Source: JBEKZD01 sp050013395 (GTDB taxonomy: Bacteria > Verrucomicrobiota > Verrucomicrobiia > Palsa-1439). Taken from it: DNA of 33,664 bases. Shown here one piece after another: positions 14,552-22,776 of the stretch (its first letter is position 1; every line of letters starts with the position of its first letter). The position numbers were made by a program, and so were the translations under genes. Location: assembly GCA_050013395.1 (NCBI GenBank), contig JBEKFI010000017.1:1-33664 (forward strand), written 5' to 3'. The notes beneath the pieces are model-generated. The model saw nothing but the letters and a program-made list of their open reading frames with translations. It did not search any database and was not told the origin of the DNA.

Positions 14552-16263
14552 CTGCTATGACGCAAAAGACGAGAGCGTTCATTGTCGTGGTCGGCCTGTC
14601 GCTCGGTTTCAGCGTGCTCGGCTTTCGGCTGTTTGACATGCACGTGTTGCAGCACAAGGAACTGGCTGCGCAAGCTCTCGCGAACCGCGAGCAGGTCGTG
14701 CATCGCCAGGGTCGCCGCGGAGAGATCCGCGACATCAATGGCAATTTGCTGGCGAACAGTCAATCGGTTCGCATTGTCACGGCCGACCCCAGCATCACCG
14801 GACCGCAGGCGCAGACCATCGCCCAAAAGCTCGCGCCCTTGCTGAAGATGGACGAAGCCACGCTTGTCGCGAAACTTAGCGGTGAAGGTCGCTACGTTCG
14901 CCTCAAGACAAAAGTGGACGAAGACACGGCTCAGCAAATCCGTGCGCTGAGACTGAAGGGCGTCTTGTTTGAGGATCAATTTCTTCGTTCCTATCCCAAC
15001 GGAATCTTGGCGAGCCACGTCCTTGGCTTTGTCGATTCCGAGCACAAAGGTGTCCAGGGTATCGAGTTTTCGATGGAGCAATACCTGCAGGGCATCGCAG
15101 GCTACGAGGTCATTGAGCGCGACCGCAAAGGCCGCGAGATCCGTGCGCTTCGTGACGAAGAGATCGGACCACGCGACGGTTACAGCATCGTGCTCACAAT
15201 AGATCAAGTCATCCAACACATTGCCGAGACCGAGCTGGAGAAGGCGATGGTGCTGAACAAGCCGCAGGCCGGCGTGATCATCGTCTCTCGACCGAAGACC
15301 GCTGAAATCCTCGCGATGAGCTGCCGACCGACGTTCGACCCGAATAATCCGGGCGCTGCGCCCGCCGACGCGCGCCGCAACCGTTGCATCAGCGATGTCG
15401 CCGAGCCGGGCTCAAGCTTCAAGATCGTCGCCTGCTCGGGTGCGCTCAGCGAGGGCATCGTCAATCTGAATGACCAATTTGACTGCGAGAATGGCGCGTT
15501 CTTGTACGCCGGTCGCATATTGCACGACGCGCATCCATACGGCGTGTTGAGTGTGGAAGAGATCCTCTTCCACTCGAGCAACATCGGGGCCGCCAAAGTG
15601 GGGCTGCGCGTGGGGCCGGCGCACTTGTACGACTACATCACACGGTTCGGTTTCGGGCGCAAGACGGGCATCGCGCTGCCGGGCGAGGTGTCGGGCATTG
15701 CGCATCCGTTGTCGCGCTGGAGCAAACTTTCAATCACCCGCATCCCGATGGGCCACGAGATCGCCGTCACGCCGCTGCAAATGATTATGGCGCTGAACGC
15801 CGTCGCCAACGGTGGGCGCTTGATGAAGCCGCTCATCGTGAAGAGCGTTGTCGACCAGGGCGGCCATACGATCCTACAGTATCAACCGCAGCAAGTCGCG
15901 CAGTGCATTTTCCCGCGGGCGAGCATTTTGATGACGACCGCGTTGCGCAAGGTTGTGACGCCGGAAGGGACGGCGCCCAGGGCCGCCGTGGAAGGCTATG
16001 ATGTAGCGGGCAAGACGGGCACAGCGCAGAAGATCGAGAACGGCCAGTACGTCCGCAAATACTATTCGTCGTTCATCGGCTATCTACCCGCGTCGGACCC
16101 AGAGATTTCGATTTTGGTGTCCCTCGATGATCCCGAGGGCGCCGCCTACTACGGCGGTTCGATCGCAGGACCGGTGTTCCGGGCTGTGGCCGAAAAAGCA
16201 GCCCAATACCTGAGCATTTCGCCGCAAATTACCGATCCAAAGAAAGTGGCAAACCTGTCATGA
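14548..16263 (+). CDS. ftsI: Division-specific peptidoglycan transpeptidase (PBP2b/PBP3, FtsI)
   Basis: Class B penicillin-binding protein that crosslinks septal peptidoglycan together with FtsW. It has a cytoplasmic start, one membrane helix (AFIVVVGLSLGFSVLGF, about residues 9-25), a dimerisation/pedestal domain (GRRGEIRDINGNLLA near residue 55), and a transpeptidase domain. Active-site motifs: SSFK with catalytic Ser289 and Lys292, SSN at 343-345, and KTG at 489-491 (VAGKTGTAQ). The 571-residue length fits. No PASTA domains follow, unlike many Firmicute homologues. Coupled by ATGA overlaps to ftsL upstream and murE downstream. Confidence 0.95.
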   Translation: MTAMTQKTRAFIVVVGLSLGFSVLGFRLFDMHVLQHKELAAQALANREQVVHRQGRRGEIRDINGNLLANSQSVRIVTADPSITGPQAQTIAQKLAPLLKMDEATLVAKLSGEGRYVRLKTKVDEDTAQQIRALRLKGVLFEDQFLRSYPNGILASHVLGFVDSEHKGVQGIEFSMEQYLQGIAGYEVIERDRKGREIRALRDEEIGPRDGYSIVLTIDQVIQHIAETELEKAMVLNKPQAGVIIVSRPKTAEILAMSCRPTFDPNNPGAAPADARRNRCISDVAEPGSSFKIVACSGALSEGIVNLNDQFDCENGAFLYAGRILHDAHPYGVLSVEEILFHSSNIGAAKVGLRVGPAHLYDYITRFGFGRKTGIALPGEVSGIAHPLSRWSKLSITRIPMGHEIAVTPLQMIMALNAVANGGRLMKPLIVKSVVDQGGHTILQYQPQQVAQCIFPRASILMTTALRKVVTPEGTAPRAAVEGYDVAGKTGTAQKIENGQYVRKYYSSFIGYLPASDPEISILVSLDDPEGAAYYGGSIAGPVFRAVAEKAAQYLSISPQITDPKKVANLS

Positions 16264-17756
16264 AACTTACTGAAATCATCCAAACCTTGAAGCCGCTGGC
16301 CGTTGAAGGTTCGCTGGACAAGGACATCACCGGGATCACCTACGATTCCCGTCGCGTGATGCCGGGCAATCTTTTCGTCGCCGTGCGCGGCGGGCGCACC
16401 GACGGACATCGCTTCGTCGAAGCCGCGATTGATCGCGGCGCAACCGCCGTCGTGCTTGAACAGGAATGCGGATTCAATCCGCGCGCCACGCGGATCAAAG
16501 TCGCCGACACGCGCCGCACGATGGCACTGGCGTCGGCCAGCTTCTACAACCATCCATCGCAACAGCTCAAAGTCGTCGGCGTCACTGGCACCAACGGCAA
16601 GACCACGACAGCGTTCATGGTCAAAGCCATCCTGGAAGCGGCGGGCGTTGGCGCAGGGTTGATGGGCACGGTGCAATACGAGATCGGGCAGCGCATCATC
16701 CCCGCCTCGCGCACCACGCCGGAATCGGTCGAAATCCAAGAGATGATGAGCCAGATGTTGCGCTCGGGTTGCGGCGGCGTGTCGATGGAAGTCAGCTCGC
16801 ACGCGCTCGATCAACAGCGCGTCGCGGGCGTGGATTACGACGTGGCGATTTTCACGAACCTCACGCAAGACCATCTCGATTACCACGGCACGATGGAGAC
16901 TTATTTCGAAGCGAAGGCCAAGCTGTTTGGGATGCTGGGAGCGGCCCAGAAGACGGGCCGCGCGGTGATTAATGCGGACAACGAATACGGGCGCAGATTG
17001 ATCGCGCGTATGGGTGGGGAAAACGCCGTCCTGACCTACGGCGTCTCATGCGACGCGATCATCCGCGCTCAGGACGTGCGCGTGTCGGCGGACGGGACGT
17101 ATTTCGTTGTCCGCACGCCGCTGGGCGCGATGCCGATCTCATTGCCGTTGATCGGCCGCTACAACGTCTACAACGCGCTCGCCGCCGTCGGCGCTGGTCT
17201 GACGCTGGGGATCGATTTGCCAACCATCGACCGCGCTCTCTCGCGGATGCGGCCCGTTCGCGGCCGACTTGAACCTGTTCCGGTCAACGAAGAATTCCGC
17301 GTGTACGTTGACTACGCGCATACCGAGGACGCGTTGCGCAACGTGTTGATGACGGTGAGCGAGTTGACGAAAGGACGGGTGATCGTGGTGTTCGGTTGCG
17401 GCGGCGATCGCGACAAAGGCAAACGCGAGCCGATGGGTCGCGCAAGCTGCGACCTGGCGGACTTTTCGATTTTGACGAGTGACAACCCGCGCACCGAAGA
17501 GCCGCGCGAGATTCTGAAGCAGATCGAGCAAGGGTTCCCGTCAGGCACACGGGGTTGCTATCAGGTGATCTTGGATCGGCGCGAAGCCATTGAGCGCGCG
17601 CTGGACATCGCGCGTCCCGGCGACGCGGTGCTCATTGCGGGTAAAGGTCACGAGGCGTACCAGGAATTCGCCAACACCGTCGTGCCGTTCAACGACCGAC
17701 AGGTGGTCGAGGAGTACTTCAGTCAATTAGGGACAAGGTGGAAGCGATGCGCTTAG
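16260..17756 (+). CDS. murE: UDP-MurNAc-tripeptide synthetase (meso-DAP adding)
   Basis: Cytoplasmic ATP-dependent ligase adding the third residue of the peptidoglycan stem peptide to UDP-MurNAc-L-Ala-D-Glu. Mur ligase domains in order: N-terminal UDP-binding domain (TYDSRRVMPGNLFVAVRG), central ATP domain with P-loop GTNGKT at 110-115, and C-terminal domain. The motif DNPR at 408-411 (SDNPRTEEPREI) binds the free end of meso-diaminopimelate and is absent from L-Lys enzymes, so the cell wall is predicted to be meso-DAP type. The 498-residue length is normal. It starts inside the ftsI stop (ATGA) and overlaps murF. Confidence 0.96.
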   Translation: MKLTEIIQTLKPLAVEGSLDKDITGITYDSRRVMPGNLFVAVRGGRTDGHRFVEAAIDRGATAVVLEQECGFNPRATRIKVADTRRTMALASASFYNHPSQQLKVVGVTGTNGKTTTAFMVKAILEAAGVGAGLMGTVQYEIGQRIIPASRTTPESVEIQEMMSQMLRSGCGGVSMEVSSHALDQQRVAGVDYDVAIFTNLTQDHLDYHGTMETYFEAKAKLFGMLGAAQKTGRAVINADNEYGRRLIARMGGENAVLTYGVSCDAIIRAQDVRVSADGTYFVVRTPLGAMPISLPLIGRYNVYNALAAVGAGLTLGIDLPTIDRALSRMRPVRGRLEPVPVNEEFRVYVDYAHTEDALRNVLMTVSELTKGRVIVVFGCGGDRDKGKREPMGRASCDLADFSILTSDNPRTEEPREILKQIEQGFPSGTRGCYQVILDRREAIERALDIARPGDAVLIAGKGHEAYQEFANTVVPFNDRQVVEEYFSQLGTRWKRCA

Positions 17757-19126
17757 AAGAACTGGCAACTTTGTGCGAAGCCAAACTGCTTCGGGGTGAC
17801 CCGAACTGGGTGGTCGAGCATATCAGTACGGACACGCGGGCGCTCGGACGCGGTGACTGTTTCATCGCGTTGCGCGGCCCGCGCTTTGACGGACATCAAT
17901 TCATTTTGGATGCGGCCAGTCGGGGGGCATCCGCGGCGGTAGTCTCGAATCCTACCCGTGCAATGAACTCGCCTAGTGCCTTGGCGCTTCTCCAAGTGCA
18001 AGACACCCTCACCGCATTGCACAAACTCGCAACGAACTACCGCCGTCTGATGCCCCCCACGACCCGCGTCATCGCCGTCAGTGGCGCGAGCGGCAAGACC
18101 ACGACCAAGGACATGATCGCCTCGGTTCTGGCGCAGCGGTTCAACGTGGTCAAGACGCCCGCCAATCGCAACAACCACATCGGCACGCCGTTGAGCCTGC
18201 TCACGCTCGACCAGTGCCACGATTTCGGCGTGTTCGAGCTCGGCTCGAATCATCCGGGCGAGATTCGCGTCTTGGCTGAACTCGTGCGGCCCAACATCGG
18301 CGTCGTCACCAACATCGGCCTGACGCACGCGGAGTTCCTCGGCGGCGAAGCGGGCGTCGCGCGGGAAGAAGGAACGACGTTGGAGTATCTGCCGCGCAAC
18401 GGCGACGGGCTTGCGGTGCTCAACGCCGACGACAAATGGTGCAACGAGCTTCGCGCCCGAACGCGCGCCACGGTCGTCACGACCGGCATCGACAATTTTG
18501 CGGACGTCCGCGCCAGCGACATACGAATCAACGGAGACATCAAATTCCGGCTCAACATCGCCAAAAAACGCGAGGACGTGGTCGTCCGTTTGAAGACGCT
18601 GGGCAGTCATCAGATTTACAACGCGCTGCAGGCCGCCGCCGTCGGTTACATGCAGGGAATGGACCTGGACGACATCCGCGAGGGACTCGAAATGGTCGAG
18701 TATCCGAAGATGCGCATGGAACAGGTAACCCTCCGCGGCGTCCGGTTCGTCAACGACTGCTACAACGCGAACGTTCCCTCGATGAAGGCCGCGTTGCGCA
18801 TGCTGCAGGAAACACCGTGCGGGGGACGCAAGATCGCCGTGTTGGGCGATATGCTGGAATTGGGCGACCACGCGGAGACCGCGCACCGGGCCATCGGCGG
18901 ACTGGCCGCCCAGGTGGGCATGGCCTTGCTGGTGACCGTGGGCCAGTCGGCCCGGTGGATTGCCGAGGCTGCGTTGGCAGCGGGACTGGAAAGACATCGC
19001 GTGTTCCACGTCAACAACGCGACGGAGGCTGCCATGTCGTTGCACGCGCTGGTGCAGGAAGGTGATCTGGTGCTGTTGAAAGGATCACGGCTGTTGCAGA
19101 TGGAGAAGATTTTGGAAGCGTTTTAA
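17747..19126 (+). CDS. murF: UDP-MurNAc-tripeptide:D-Ala-D-Ala ligase
   Basis: Adds the D-Ala-D-Ala dipeptide (made by Ddl, also in this cluster) to complete UDP-MurNAc-pentapeptide. The 459-residue protein has the usual three Mur domains: STDTRALGRGDCFIALRGPR at the N terminus, P-loop GASGKT at 113-118, the substrate loop NRNNHIGTPLSLL, and the C-terminal FVNDCYNANVPSMKAAL and LGDMLELGDHA motifs. ATG 17747 is preferred because AAGGTGG lies about five bases upstream; an in-frame GTG at 17738 would add three residues. The gene overlaps murE by ten bases. Confidence 0.95.
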   Translation: MRLEELATLCEAKLLRGDPNWVVEHISTDTRALGRGDCFIALRGPRFDGHQFILDAASRGASAAVVSNPTRAMNSPSALALLQVQDTLTALHKLATNYRRLMPPTTRVIAVSGASGKTTTKDMIASVLAQRFNVVKTPANRNNHIGTPLSLLTLDQCHDFGVFELGSNHPGEIRVLAELVRPNIGVVTNIGLTHAEFLGGEAGVAREEGTTLEYLPRNGDGLAVLNADDKWCNELRARTRATVVTTGIDNFADVRASDIRINGDIKFRLNIAKKREDVVVRLKTLGSHQIYNALQAAAVGYMQGMDLDDIREGLEMVEYPKMRMEQVTLRGVRFVNDCYNANVPSMKAALRMLQETPCGGRKIAVLGDMLELGDHAETAHRAIGGLAAQVGMALLVTVGQSARWIAEAALAAGLERHRVFHVNNATEAAMSLHALVQEGDLVLLKGSRLLQMEKILEAF

Positions 19127-19133
19127 GAAGAAC

Positions 19134-19215
19134 GTTAAAGAGGGTTAAAACCGGTAGAACCGTTAACAGTGGGGATCGAAGCCTTTGACGGCTTTAACGA
19201 TTCAACGGGTTTAAC
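19134..19215. repeat. Cluster of GTTAA/TTAAC motifs
   Basis: In the gap between murF and mraY, GTTAA occurs at 19134, 19144 and 19162 and its complement TTAAC at 19194 and 19211. The ends, AACGTTAAA (19131-19139) and TTTAACGTC (19210-19218), pair at 8 of 9 positions, so the block can fold as one imperfect hairpin. It looks like another dispersed intergenic repeat, placed where other junctions in the cluster overlap. Confidence 0.55.
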
Positions 19216-19221
19216 GTCGCC

Positions 19222-19228
19222 AAGGAGG
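19222..19228 (+). promoter_or_regulatory. Ribosome binding site close to mraY start
   Basis: AAGGAGG ends two bases before ATG 19231, closer than the usual 5-9. The start itself is supported by the conserved N terminus, so either the spacing is tolerated or initiation is inefficient. Confidence 0.55.
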
Positions 19229-19230
19229 AG

Positions 19231-20331
19231 ATGTTTTACTATCTGAGCGAGTTGACCGCGTGGTTCTCGCCACTGCGCGTGTTTCAGTACACGACGTTTC
19301 GCGCCGTGTTCGCGGCGATTACGTCGCTGCTGATTTGCGTCGTGTCTGGCCCGTGGGTGATCCGCAAATTGACTGAGTTGAGGTTTGGTCAGCCGATTCG
19401 CGGCGAGAACGACTTGCGCGCTTTGGCGGAGACCCATCGCAAGAAGAAGGGCTGCCCTACCATGGGCGGCATCCTGATTATCTGGGCCGTCGTGGACGCC
19501 GTGCTGCTCTGGGCGCGCCCCACCAACCATCTTGTCCTTCTCAGCTTGGCAACCCTCGTCTGGCTTGGCGCGGTTGGATTCTTGGACGATTACGCGAAGG
19601 TCTGCGTGCAGAAATCCGCGGGAATGCGGGCGAAGACGAAACTTTTCTACCAAATCGGGCTGGGGTTGTTCGTGGGCGGCTATTTGCTGTTGGACCCGCA
19701 GCACAGCGACATGGCGCGACGGTTGATGGTGCCATTCGTGAAGCAACCTCTCATCGCGGACATGGGCTGGTGGACGTTGCTGCTGATTGTGGTGGTGATC
19801 GTCGGCTCGTCCAACGCGGTGAATCTCACCGACGGCTTGGATGGCTTAGCCACGGGCTGCACGCTGACCGTAGCGCTGACGTACGCCGTGATGGCCTTCG
19901 TGGCGGGTCACGCGCAGTTTGCGAATTACCTGCAGGTGCCGCACGTGATCGGCGCGAGCGAGTTGACGGTGGTGTGCGCGGCATTGGTCGGCGCGAGCCT
20001 GGGATTTCTGTGGTTCAACTGCCATCCCGCGCAGGTGTTCATGGGGGACACGGGATCGCTGGCAATCGGCGGATTGATTGGCGCGATTGCGGTGATGATC
20101 AAACAAGAATTGGCTCTGGTGATTGTGGGCGGGATTTTCGTGATGGAAGCGGGCTCGGTGGTGTTACAAGTCTTAAGTGTCAAACTGCGCGGCAAACGCA
20201 TCTTCGCGATGACGCCGATTCATCATCATTTCGAGCTGCGCGGTTGGTCGGAAACGAAGGTCACAACAAGGTTCTGGGTGTTGTCGGTAATCTTTGCGTT
20301 GCTGGGACTGGCGACGCTGAAACTGAGGTGA
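19231..20331 (+). CDS. mraY: Phospho-MurNAc-pentapeptide transferase
   Basis: Polytopic inner-membrane enzyme (366 residues, about ten helices) that transfers phospho-MurNAc-pentapeptide to undecaprenyl phosphate, forming lipid I. Diagnostic motifs: GCPTMGGILI (the family's PTMGG), FLDDYAK (DDxxK), NLTDGLDGLATG, CHPAQVFMGDTGSLAIGG, and MTPIHHHFELRGWSETKV near the C terminus, the HHHFE signature specific for MraY rather than WecA. The N-terminal pattern (MFYYLSELTAW, then VFQYTTFRAV) matches MraY starts, confirming the initiation codon. It precedes murD by 7 bases. Confidence 0.97.
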   Translation: MFYYLSELTAWFSPLRVFQYTTFRAVFAAITSLLICVVSGPWVIRKLTELRFGQPIRGENDLRALAETHRKKKGCPTMGGILIIWAVVDAVLLWARPTNHLVLLSLATLVWLGAVGFLDDYAKVCVQKSAGMRAKTKLFYQIGLGLFVGGYLLLDPQHSDMARRLMVPFVKQPLIADMGWWTLLLIVVVIVGSSNAVNLTDGLDGLATGCTLTVALTYAVMAFVAGHAQFANYLQVPHVIGASELTVVCAALVGASLGFLWFNCHPAQVFMGDTGSLAIGGLIGAIAVMIKQELALVIVGGIFVMEAGSVVLQVLSVKLRGKRIFAMTPIHHHFELRGWSETKVTTRFWVLSVIFALLGLATLKLR

Positions 20332-20338
20332 GCGGACA

Positions 20339-21700
20339 ATGCAAACGGCGGAACTGAAAAACAAGAATGTGGTGGTGCTCGGACTTGGCCGTAGCGGAAT
20401 GGCGGCGGCATCGCTGCTGCGGCGCGACGGCGCTCGTGTGGTGGTGCGTGACGAGGGCGATGGCGAAGTGCTTGAAGAGCGAGCCAACCGTTTGCGCCAG
20501 CTTGGAATCTGCGTCGAACTGGGAAATCGCTTTGATCCCGCGGCACAGTTCGATCTGGCGGTGCTGAGTCCAGGTATTGCACCCGAGCGACCGATCGTCC
20601 GCGAGATCATCACGCAGAAGACGCCGGTGCTCAGCGAGTTGGAGTTGGCCTATCTGTTCTGTCTCAGCCCGATCGTCGCCATTACGGGCACGAACGGGAA
20701 GACCACGACGACCGAGTTGATCGCCGCGATGCTGGAAGGTTGCGGCAAACGCGCCATTGCCGCCGGCAACAATGGCCACGCGTTTTCCGATGCGGTGAAC
20801 GAGAGCGCGGGGCTAGACGCTCTGGTGTTGGAGACCAGTTCATTTCAGCTTGAGAAGATCGTGCAGTTCCGCCCCGACGTTGCCGTGTGGCTCAACGTCA
20901 CGCCCGATCATTTGGATCGCCACGTGACGATGGAGGAGTACGCCAAAGCCAAGGCGCGCATCTTCATGAATCAGTCTCGTGAAGATTTCGCCGTCATGAG
21001 CGTTCAGGCGCTGCAGTGGGCGCAAAAGATCGGCTGCGAAATCAAGGCGCGAATCATCACGGTCAGCGCCGCCGGGCAGGAAGCTGACTTGTGGCTGGAT
21101 TGTGTGGATGGGCAGACGATTTGGAGTCGGCTAGCCGAGTGTCGCGGGATTCTCATGCGAATGGATGAGACGAATCTGCGTGGCTCGCACAATGCAGAAA
21201 ACGTTTTGGCGACGTTGGCTACGGGGCTGGCGATGAAGTTGCCAGTCTCGCTAATGCGGGAGGCGATCTGTTCGTATTGCCCGCAACCGCACCGCTGCGA
21301 GTTCGTGGCCAGCATCAATGGCGTGATGTACATCAACGATTCGAAAGCGACAAATACAGACGCAGTGGAGAAAGCTCTGCGGTCACTGACTGGTCCTGTG
21401 GTGTTGATTGCAGGCGGACGAGACAAAGGGCTGGATTTTTCCACGATAAAGGAGGTGGTTGCTGAAAAAGTCAAACTGGCGGTCGTCATCGGTGAGACGC
21501 AGGAGAAAATCTGCCGTGCTTGGAGTGGAGTGCCGTGCCTGCGCGCCTCCTCGATGGCCGAAGCCGTGCGCGTGGCAGCGAGCCACGCCCGCAGCGGAGA
21601 CACGGTGTTGCTGTCGCCCGCCTGCGCCAGCTTTGACATGTTTGAAAACTATGAACATCGCGGGAACGAATTCAAACGTTGCGTGCTCGATTTGCAGTGA
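20339..21700 (+). CDS. murD: UDP-MurNAc-L-alanine:D-glutamate ligase
   Basis: Adds D-Glu to UDP-MurNAc-L-Ala in the cytoplasm. The N-terminal Rossmann domain is typical (VVVLGLGRSGMAAASLL, about residues 10-26), and the central domain has P-loop GTNGKT at 117-122 and LETSSFQLEKI. The C-terminal domain has INDSKATNTDAVEKAL, the MurD-specific loop, and AGGRDKGLDFS; LLSPACASFDMFENYEHRGNEF is split over the end of the protein and is also typical of MurD. The 453-residue length is normal. GAGGTGAGCGG precedes the ATG as a modest ribosome site. It is followed by a 71-base gap and the LysM protein. Confidence 0.96.
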   Translation: MQTAELKNKNVVVLGLGRSGMAAASLLRRDGARVVVRDEGDGEVLEERANRLRQLGICVELGNRFDPAAQFDLAVLSPGIAPERPIVREIITQKTPVLSELELAYLFCLSPIVAITGTNGKTTTTELIAAMLEGCGKRAIAAGNNGHAFSDAVNESAGLDALVLETSSFQLEKIVQFRPDVAVWLNVTPDHLDRHVTMEEYAKAKARIFMNQSREDFAVMSVQALQWAQKIGCEIKARIITVSAAGQEADLWLDCVDGQTIWSRLAECRGILMRMDETNLRGSHNAENVLATLATGLAMKLPVSLMREAICSYCPQPHRCEFVASINGVMYINDSKATNTDAVEKALRSLTGPVVLIAGGRDKGLDFSTIKEVVAEKVKLAVVIGETQEKICRAWSGVPCLRASSMAEAVRVAASHARSGDTVLLSPACASFDMFENYEHRGNEFKRCVLDLQ

Positions 21701-21771
21701 CCACAGATCACAGGTTTGGCAGTGAAACAGAACCATCAATCAAACAACAAGAACTATAACGAAAGGATCAA

Positions 21772-22752
21772 ATGAAAGTATCGAAAGTCGTACTAATCGT
21801 AGTCGCACTCCATGTGGTAGTGATTGGAGGCATCTTCGTCTTCGAGGGCTGCTCGCGTGCAAAAGCGCCAGCGCCTGACATGGCCGACAATGAAAGTCCA
21901 GCGGGTAATCAAAGCGCGGCCAACGCTCCAGCGCTCCCCGCACCGCAGCCGGTGGATGCAACCGCGCAGAACAACCTGACCCCAGCGGCGCCTGTACCAA
22001 CAGTGGCTGCCACAACTGCAACTCAGCCTGCGGCGCGCACCTACGTCGTCAAGAAGGGTGATTCGCTGTGGAAGATCGCCAAGGCTGAGAGCGTCAGCAT
22101 CGGTGATCTCGCTCGCGCCAACAATCTGACCAAGACCAGCGCCCTGAAGATCGGCCAGAAGCTGCAGATTCCGGCCAGCGCCAAAGCGGAAGCCGCAAAC
22201 ACCGCAACCGCGTCTGCCGTTCCAGCAGCAACCAGCGCCGAGGCAGGCGGTCAGATGTACACGGTCAAATCGGGTGATTCGCTGTGGAAGATTGCCCGCG
22301 CGCAGAACGTGACTGTCGCTGCGCTCAGGCAGGCGAACAATCTCACCAGCGATTCGCTGAAGGTTGGTCAGAAGCTCCACATCCCGGCGGCCACCGCGAC
22401 AACGACGGCTTCGGCCAGCAACGGTGGCTCGATGCCGACCGTCAACGCCGGCATTGCGACCGCGTCGTATCTTGATTGGCACGAGCCCGGCACGGCCATC
22501 GAGAATGGCCATACGGTCCATTACGTCGATTTCGGCGAGTCGCCGTCTCTGATCGCCAAAAAGTACGGCGTGAAAATCGAGGACCTGATGAAGGTGAACA
22601 ACATCACCGATGCCAAGCGCATTGTCGTCGGCCAGAAACTGATTATTCCGACAGCGCCAGCAGCGACATCGGCGTCCAGCAGCACCACACCGGCGACGCC
22701 GGCCGTGGCCGCGCCCATCGCTTCAGCGAAGCAGGCTTCGATTGGCGACTAA
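21772..22752 (+). CDS. Triple-LysM envelope protein in the dcw cluster
   Basis: A 326-residue exported protein with one N-terminal hydrophobic segment (VSKVVLIVVALHVVVIGGIF) followed by FEGCS; the Cys suggests a lipoprotein, but the lipobox is weak, so a membrane anchor is the alternative. Three LysM domains follow: about 90-134 (TYVVKKGDSLWKIA), 162-204 (MYTVKSGDSLWKIA) and about 245-290 (VHYVDFGESPSLIAKKYG), joined by Ala/Thr/Pro linkers. LysM binds GlcNAc-containing glycans, so it probably contacts peptidoglycan in the periplasm. No catalytic domain is present. Its site between murD and ftsW, with AAAGGA at 21762-21767 before the ATG, suggests a role in septal wall synthesis or cell-wall attachment. 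Confidence 0.88.
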   Translation: MKVSKVVLIVVALHVVVIGGIFVFEGCSRAKAPAPDMADNESPAGNQSAANAPALPAPQPVDATAQNNLTPAAPVPTVAATTATQPAARTYVVKKGDSLWKIAKAESVSIGDLARANNLTKTSALKIGQKLQIPASAKAEAANTATASAVPAATSAEAGGQMYTVKSGDSLWKIARAQNVTVAALRQANNLTSDSLKVGQKLHIPAATATTTASASNGGSMPTVNAGIATASYLDWHEPGTAIENGHTVHYVDFGESPSLIAKKYGVKIEDLMKVNNITDAKRIVVGQKLIIPTAPAATSASSSTTPATPAVAAPIASAKQASIGD

Positions 22753-22776
22753 TCCAGCCAACGGGAAACGCGGTCA

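Noticed and set aside
17753..19045. 430-codon minus-strand frame opposite murF
   Set aside because: Shadow of murF, which has all Mur ligase motifs.
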